From an uncultured Arthrobacter sp. (GTDB lineage Bacteria > Actinomycetota > Actinomycetes > Actinomycetales > Micrococcaceae): DNA of 10,247 nt. The notes beneath the pieces are model-generated. The model was not told where the DNA came from, made no database searches, and was given only the letters and a program-made list of their open reading frames with translations. Shown one piece after another: positions 6,962-10,247 of the stretch (within the stretch, counting starts at the first letter, position 1; the number at the start of each line of letters is the position of its first letter). The DNA is taken from contig CALMVY010000191.1 in the NCBI GenBank assembly GCA_937873245.1, forward strand, positions 1-10,247, given 5' to 3'. The position numbers and the translations under genes are program-made.

Positions 6962-7635
6962 GTGCCGCCGATCCACACCAGCTGCTCGGCGCCTACCTGC
7001 TGGGCGGCCTGGCGCCTGACGAGACCGCCGCCTTTGAGCAGCACATGGCCCGTTGCACGGACTGCCGGCAGGAGCTGGACGACCTGGCCAGCCTCCCGGC
7101 GCTGCTGGACGCGCTCCCAGTGCCCGACGCCGTCGCCCTCGGCACGGCGGCCGGGCGGGAACCGGCGCCGTCGGTTCCCGCGCCGGCTGCCGTGCCGCGG
7201 CGGCTGCTCGACGAGCTGGCCGTGCGGCGCCGGAAGGTGCGGCTCCGGTGGACCGCCGCCCTGGCCGCTGCGGCGGCGGCGTGCCTTGCCCTCGGGATCC
7301 TTGCCGCGCCGCTGGTCAACCCGCCGCCGAAGCCGGACGCCAGCTACTCCGTCCAGGCCAGCGACGGGCTGCAGTTCACGGTGGGCATGGTCAAGAAGAC
7401 CTGGGGCACCGAGCTCGCGGTCGACGGCCGGAGCCTGCCGGTGGACGGCACCCTGTCACTCTGGGTGAAGGACAGCGACGGCGGCGAAGAGCGCGCCTGC
7501 GCGTGGACGGCCACGCCGAGTGGCAGGGTCAGGATCACCGGTGCCACGCCCGTGCAGCTGACCAATATCGCCAGCGTCGAGATGCGGAACGGGCAGCAGC
7601 AGACGATGGCCGTTATCGCCGTGCCCCGCGGTTAG
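6958..7635 (+). CDS. Membrane anti-sigma factor with zinc-binding ZAS domain
   Basis: This 225-residue protein is the cognate inhibitor of the ECF sigma factor whose stop codon it overlaps by four bases (GTG start at 6958). The N-terminal cytoplasmic domain has the zinc anti-sigma signature H29-x3-C33-x2-C36 within EQHMARCTDCRQEL, plus the family's early histidine (H7). A Pro/Ala-rich linker precedes one transmembrane helix at about 99-120. The remainder (about 127-225) is an extracytoplasmic RskA-like beta domain ending near MAVIAVPRG. In this family the cytoplasmic domain holds the sigma factor until a redox change at the zinc site or regulated proteolysis releases it. Which signal acts here cannot be read from sequence; the outer domain could interact with the divergently encoded lipoprotein. 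Confidence 0.92.
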   Translation: MSAADPHQLLGAYLLGGLAPDETAAFEQHMARCTDCRQELDDLASLPALLDALPVPDAVALGTAAGREPAPSVPAPAAVPRRLLDELAVRRRKVRLRWTAALAAAAAACLALGILAAPLVNPPPKPDASYSVQASDGLQFTVGMVKKTWGTELAVDGRSLPVDGTLSLWVKDSDGGEERACAWTATPSGRVRITGATPVQLTNIASVEMRNGQQQTMAVIAVPRG

Positions 7636-7636
7636 C

Positions 7637-7666
7637 GGCGGCCGCGCGCCCTGCCGGGCGCCGCCG
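7637..7666. terminator. Imperfect GC hairpin between anti-sigma gene and DUF1206 gene
   Basis: GCGCCC (7646-7651) and GGGCGC (7656-7661) form a perfect six-base stem with loop TGCC. It can be extended outward by the flanking GGCGGC and CGCC bases with a bulge. It lies in the 38-base gap between two convergent stop codons, so a bidirectional terminator is plausible. No T-run is present. Confidence 0.5.
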
Positions 7667-7673
7667 TCGGGCG

Positions 7674-8531
7674 CTACATCTTGGCGAGTTTCGCCCGCAC
7701 CATCATGAAGATGCCGTAGCAGATCAGGCCGACGCCGACGGCGGCCAGGATGTACACACCGAAGGGCTGGTCGCGGAGGGCTTTCAACCCGCCATCGATC
7801 CCCGTTGATTCCTCGGGGTGCGCCCTGACGGTGGCCATGATGCCCAGCAGCCCTACCAGCAGCAGGGCGATTCCCTTGGCCACGTAGCCCACGACCCCCA
7901 GGACCGTCACCGCCGTCCTCGCCTTTTCCGAGGCCGGGAGGCGGAGGTGTTTGGCGAAGGACTGGCGGAAGCCCCGGATGGCGTACACAATCCCGGTGAC
8001 CGCCACGGCCGCGCCGACGGCGAGCAAAAGAGCGAAGCCGCCGGGGGCTTGCAGCACGGACGCGGTGAGATCGCTCGTGGAGCTGCTCTGGTCAGAACCG
8101 GCGCCGTTGGCGAAGGAGAAGAACGTGATGGCAAGGCCGGCATAGACGACGGCCTGGAGTGCGGCTTTGAGCTTTTTGCCCAGCTTCTTCTTGGCGGGCA
8201 GGTGCTCGAAATCAAAGATGGCGTCACTGGTCTGCCAGATGGCGAGGGCCACGCACGCTACGAAGGAACTCCACAGCAGCAACGGACCGGCCGGCTGGTT
8301 GCCGAGCTGCTGGACCGCTCCGCTGACATCGGCCTTGCCCTCCCCGCCCATGGCGAGCCGGATCGCGACCACGCCGATGAGAAAGTGCAGGATGCCGCTC
8401 ACCGCGAATCCGGCACGGGCCACGAGCTCCAGCGCACGGGAATTGGTGATGTCTTCCGCCGCGTCCGCGGCGGATTTCAGTTCTCTTTTGATGGCGGATT
8501 CCTCAGCTGGCTCGGTGGATCTGCCGGGCAT
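7674..8531 (-). CDS. DUF1206 six-helix membrane protein
   Basis: This is an integral membrane protein of 285 residues from the ATG at 8531 (MPGRSTEPAEES). The frame stays open to an ATG at 8645, but that 38-residue extension (Arg/Gly/Cys-rich, overlapping the divergent peptidase region) does not look native. The start at 8531 gives the short charged N-terminus usual for the family, although its ribosome site is weak. Three tandem units of about 70-80 residues each hold two helices, roughly at 41-61/82-104, 121-141/164-185 and 208-235/256-278. The first helix of a unit carries a small-residue-rich pattern such as ARAGFAVSGILHFLIG, and the second ends near a G-[IV]-Y-[AG]-I pattern in units two and three. 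This three-fold repeat is characteristic of DUF1206. No biochemical role is known, and nothing in the context assigns one. Confidence 0.88.
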   Translation of the reverse strand: MPGRSTEPAEESAIKRELKSAADAAEDITNSRALELVARAGFAVSGILHFLIGVVAIRLAMGGEGKADVSGAVQQLGNQPAGPLLLWSSFVACVALAIWQTSDAIFDFEHLPAKKKLGKKLKAALQAVVYAGLAITFFSFANGAGSDQSSSTSDLTASVLQAPGGFALLLAVGAAVAVTGIVYAIRGFRQSFAKHLRLPASEKARTAVTVLGVVGYVAKGIALLLVGLLGIMATVRAHPEESTGIDGGLKALRDQPFGVYILAAVGVGLICYGIFMMVRAKLAKM

Positions 8532-8625
8532 CCGTTTCCGCCCGGTTCTTGCATGTTCCGTAATCGTGCCATGCGGAGCCCCCCGCGAACAGCACCCTCG
8601 GCGTCGGACCCCGGCGGGCAGCCTT

Positions 8626-8682
8626 TCCGAGCCGGCCCCGTTCACCGCCGATGACTTCGCCGGGCGGTTGCGGCGAGCAGCC
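8626..8682 (+). pseudogene. Detached N-terminal remnant of the M24 peptidase
   Basis: This frame reads SEPAPFTADDFAGRLRRAA. The FTADDFAGRLRRAA part resembles the first helix of the creatinase-like N-terminal domain in actinobacterial M24 Xaa-Pro peptidases. The frame continues as unrelated Arg/Gly-rich peptide, while the peptidase resumes in a different frame at about 8684. The only start codon within the preceding 70 bases in this frame is GTG at 8566, with no clear ribosome site. See the peptidase entry and the related finding. Confidence 0.6.
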
Positions 8683-9634
8683 CATGGCCGCCCAGGACGC
8701 GGAGCCCGCCATGATCGTTCCGAGGCTCGAGAGGCCCGACGCGGAAGCGGCCGCCGGCGCCTCGATGCTGCGGATCACCGACTGGACCGACGGAAGCGAC
8801 CCCTACACGGAATCTGCGGCGCTGATGGCCGGCACCGGACGTTATGCGGTCTCCGACTCGGCCTGGGCCATGCACCTCCTCGGCCTGCAGGATCGGCTGC
8901 CCAAGTCGTCCTACGTCTCGATGACGACCGCGCTGCCGATGCTTCGGGCGATCAAGGATGACGACGAGATCGAGCGGCTGGCGGCGGCCGGCGCGGCCAC
9001 AGACCAGGCGTACGAGGAGATCGTCACCGTGCGGTTCGCCGGGCGCAGCGAGGCCGACGTCGGCTCTGACCTTGCCGACCTGCTTCGCCAATTCGGTCAT
9101 TCGCAGGTGGACTTCACCGTGGTCGGTTCGGGTCCGAACGGAGCCAACCCGCACCACGGGATCGGCCCGCGGATCATCGAGGACGGAGACATGGTGGTGC
9201 TCGACTTCGGCGGCCTCAAACACGGCTACGGATCAGACACGACCCGGACCGTGCACGTCGGCGAACCCACCGCGGAGGAGCGCGAGGTTCACGACGTCGT
9301 CAGACGCGCACAGCAGGCCGGGTTCGAGGCCGTGCGGCCAGGCGTCGAGTGCCAGGAGATCGACCGCGTGTCCCGGGCGGTGATCACTGAAGCCGGCTAC
9401 GGCGAGTACTTCATTCACCGCGTCGGGCACGGAATCGGACTGACGACTCACGAGCCGCCGTACATGGTGGAGGGCGAAACCCAGATCCTCCACCCCGGCA
9501 TGTGCTTCTCGATCGAACCCGGAATCTACCTGCCGGGCAGGTTCGGCGTACGGATCGAGGACATTGTGACGGTCGTTCCCGACGGCGGACGGCGACTCAA
9601 TCAGACCTCGCACGAGATGAGAATCGTCCACTAA
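8651..9634 (+). CDS. M24 family Xaa-Pro peptidase with disrupted N-terminal domain (possible pseudogene)
   Basis: The C-terminal 'pita-bread' domain of an M24 metallopeptidase is complete. Numbered from the ATG at 8651, the five metal ligands are D185 (LDFGG), D196 (GSDTTRT), H260 (HRVGHGIGL), E289 (SIEPGIY) and E303 (RIED). Supporting histidines are H169 and H267. Such enzymes remove an N-terminal residue preceding proline using two metal ions; cytoplasmic location is expected. The N-terminal creatinase-like domain is too short: only about 87 residues from ATG 8684 to the LRAIKDDDEIERL linker, against roughly 130 in the family. Residues 1-11 from 8651 are the remnant's sequence read out of frame; native-like sequence starts near MAAQDAEPAMIVPRLERP (ATG 8684). 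Neither ATG has a clear ribosome site. The gene is either an inactivated allele, a sequencing error, or a shortened enzyme. Confidence 0.8.
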   Translation: MTSPGGCGEQPMAAQDAEPAMIVPRLERPDAEAAAGASMLRITDWTDGSDPYTESAALMAGTGRYAVSDSAWAMHLLGLQDRLPKSSYVSMTTALPMLRAIKDDDEIERLAAAGAATDQAYEEIVTVRFAGRSEADVGSDLADLLRQFGHSQVDFTVVGSGPNGANPHHGIGPRIIEDGDMVVLDFGGLKHGYGSDTTRTVHVGEPTAEEREVHDVVRRAQQAGFEAVRPGVECQEIDRVSRAVITEAGYGEYFIHRVGHGIGLTTHEPPYMVEGETQILHPGMCFSIEPGIYLPGRFGVRIEDIVTVVPDGGRRLNQTSHEMRIVH

Positions 9635-9644
9635 CTGATCGGGG

Positions 9645-10133
9645 TTAGCTGCTGTCGGCTATCGTGCACCGGGCATCAGGCGCGATCGGCCGCCCGATTA
9701 CGAGACGTTCAACCTCATCCGCAAGTTCTGGGACCGGTCGACGCCCGTCGAGTTCGAGCGTTGCGCCGCTTCGGAGCAGCGGTTCAACGTCGAGAACATA
9801 CTGGCGGATCGCGGACTGGTCATCCTCCGAATTGCCATATGGATTGTTCGTACGAGCCGAGACTCGATCAATCAGGACTTCCACCGGTGCGCTCAAGAGA
9901 ATAACAGCAGTGAAACGGTCGTAGAAACGTCTTTGATTCTCGACAGTTCCCGAGACAACCAGGGACATATCGGACGCGAGAAGTGCCGACATGCGTGGTC
10001 CATCCCAAGTGCCGTCAGGGAGCACCCAGTCGTCGTAGTCCGTGTCGATCGTTCGGTAGCCTCGCCGGGACAACTCTTGCAGGACCGTTGTTTTTCCTGC
10101 CCCTGACATGCCGGTGATGAGAACTCGAGCCAT
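9645..10133 (-). CDS. Small P-loop NTPase, nucleoside/shikimate-kinase-like
   Basis: This 162-residue single-domain protein has an N-terminal Walker A motif GMSGAGKTT (8-16). The early strand-helix pattern ends in RTIDTDYDDW (27-36), where related kinases bind their acceptor. SGTVENQRRFYDRF follows at 61-74, and a lid-like DRVSARTNNPYG at 89-100 provides basic residues and the NPYG turn. This pattern belongs to an AAA-type kinase family often mislabelled shikimate kinase; the phosphate acceptor is unknown. Family members typically end after the helix near residue 145, so the last 17 residues are an extension. The ATG at 10133 lacks a strong ribosome site. GC is clearly lower than in neighbouring genes (two counted lines, 9841-9960, are about 51%), suggesting later acquisition. 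It converges on the M24 gene with a 10-base gap. Confidence 0.83.
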   Translation of the reverse strand: MARVLITGMSGAGKTTVLQELSRRGYRTIDTDYDDWVLPDGTWDGPRMSALLASDMSLVVSGTVENQRRFYDRFTAVILLSAPVEVLIDRVSARTNNPYGNSEDDQSAIRQYVLDVEPLLRSGATLELDGRRPVPELADEVERLVIGRPIAPDARCTIADSS

Positions 10134-10155
10134 GAGAGCCAGCCTATTCGGTTCG

Positions 10156-10233
10156 TAGCAGGTGTGACTGCTAACCCGGAAAGGCGGTTAAGTCGCAGCT
10201 TGAACCGGCGTTTCGCCGTTCCGACTACGGAAC
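10156..10233. repeat. Cluster of short inverted repeats upstream of the kinase-like gene
   Basis: Four perfect short inverted repeats lie in succession: TAGCAG/CTGCTA (10156-10161, 10168-10173), TAACC/GGTTA (10172-10176, 10186-10190), CGGCG/CGCCG (10206-10210, 10214-10218) and GTTCCG/CGGAAC (10218-10223, 10228-10233). No convincing gene is seen between 10134 and the window edge. A minus-strand frame entering from the right edge stops near 10190 and could be the tail of another gene, but this is unsupported. The repeat nearest the kinase gene could be an operator. Confidence 0.45.
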
Positions 10234-10247
10234 CGTCTACGAGCAGG

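Noticed and set aside
8532..8645. N-terminal 38-residue extension of the DUF1206 protein from the ATG at 8645
   Set aside because: The extension is Arg/Gly/Cys-rich, overlaps the peptidase remnant on the other strand and is not expected in the family; the ATG at 8531 was preferred.
7818..8654. A 278-codon plus-strand open frame opposite the DUF1206 gene
   Set aside because: The minus strand encodes six clear transmembrane helices in a three-fold repeat, whereas the plus frame gives charged, Gly/Arg-rich sequence without motifs.
8160..8961. Plus-strand open frame running through the DUF1206 gene into the peptidase as one long gene
   Set aside because: Only its short SEPAPFTADDFAGRLRRAA segment is peptidase-like; the upstream part is antisense to DUF1206 and the downstream part is out of frame with the catalytic domain.
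10201..10237. A third possible ECF element, TGAAC at 10201 with CGTC at 10234
   Set aside because: The spacer is 28 bases, far from the 17 seen in the two convincing copies.
10195..10247. Possible tRNA end at the right edge, from a GGTTCAAGC-like string on the minus strand
   Set aside because: No paired T-arm, anticodon arm or acceptor stem could be assembled around it.

Overview
The window looks like chromosome from a high-GC actinobacterium, most likely of the Micrococcaceae (Arthrobacter/Pseudarthrobacter type). This rests on very high GC with G/C-biased third codon positions, GTG/TGA start-stop overlaps, and protein families typical of that group. Genus assignment is inference. No rRNA, tRNA, CRISPR array, transposase or integrase was seen.

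Layout from left to right. (1) 1-1002 is the 3' half of a flavin aromatic-ring monooxygenase of the phenol 2-monooxygenase family, cut by the window edge. It ends in a perfect palindrome facing the next gene. (2) 4584-1081 on the minus strand is a 1167-residue SWIM zinc-finger plus SNF2 helicase/translocase. It carries a low-complexity Ala/Pro/Gly insert inside its ATPase core. (3) Divergent from it, 4813-5685 encodes an extremely acidic 290-residue protein resembling the DMP19/DUF4375 family, whose founding Neisseria member is a DNA mimic. (4) 5711-7635 is a compact regulatory module: a secreted COG4315-type lipoprotein on the minus strand, divergent from an ECF sigma factor overlapping its membrane-bound zinc anti-sigma factor. 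(5) 8531-7674 on the minus strand is a six-helix DUF1206 membrane protein. (6) 8651-9634 holds an M24 (Xaa-Pro) peptidase with an intact metal centre. Its N-terminal domain appears broken by an internal out-of-frame deletion. (7) 10133-9645 on the minus strand is a small P-loop kinase-like protein in visibly lower-GC DNA, preceded by a cluster of short inverted repeats running to the window edge.

The strongest new observation is in the 216-base gap between the lipoprotein and the sigma factor. Two back-to-back elements with the same sequence and spacing, GTGAAC-N17-CGTCGTA, point outward, one toward each transcription unit. This is what one expects if the sigma factor drives both its own operon and the lipoprotein, making sigma, anti-sigma and lipoprotein a self-contained envelope-sensing circuit. 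The lipoprotein leader also contains a hairpin followed by a tandem 16-base duplication that includes the ribosome binding site. The next most interesting points are the acidic possible DNA mimic beside a DNA translocase, and the damaged M24 peptidase gene.
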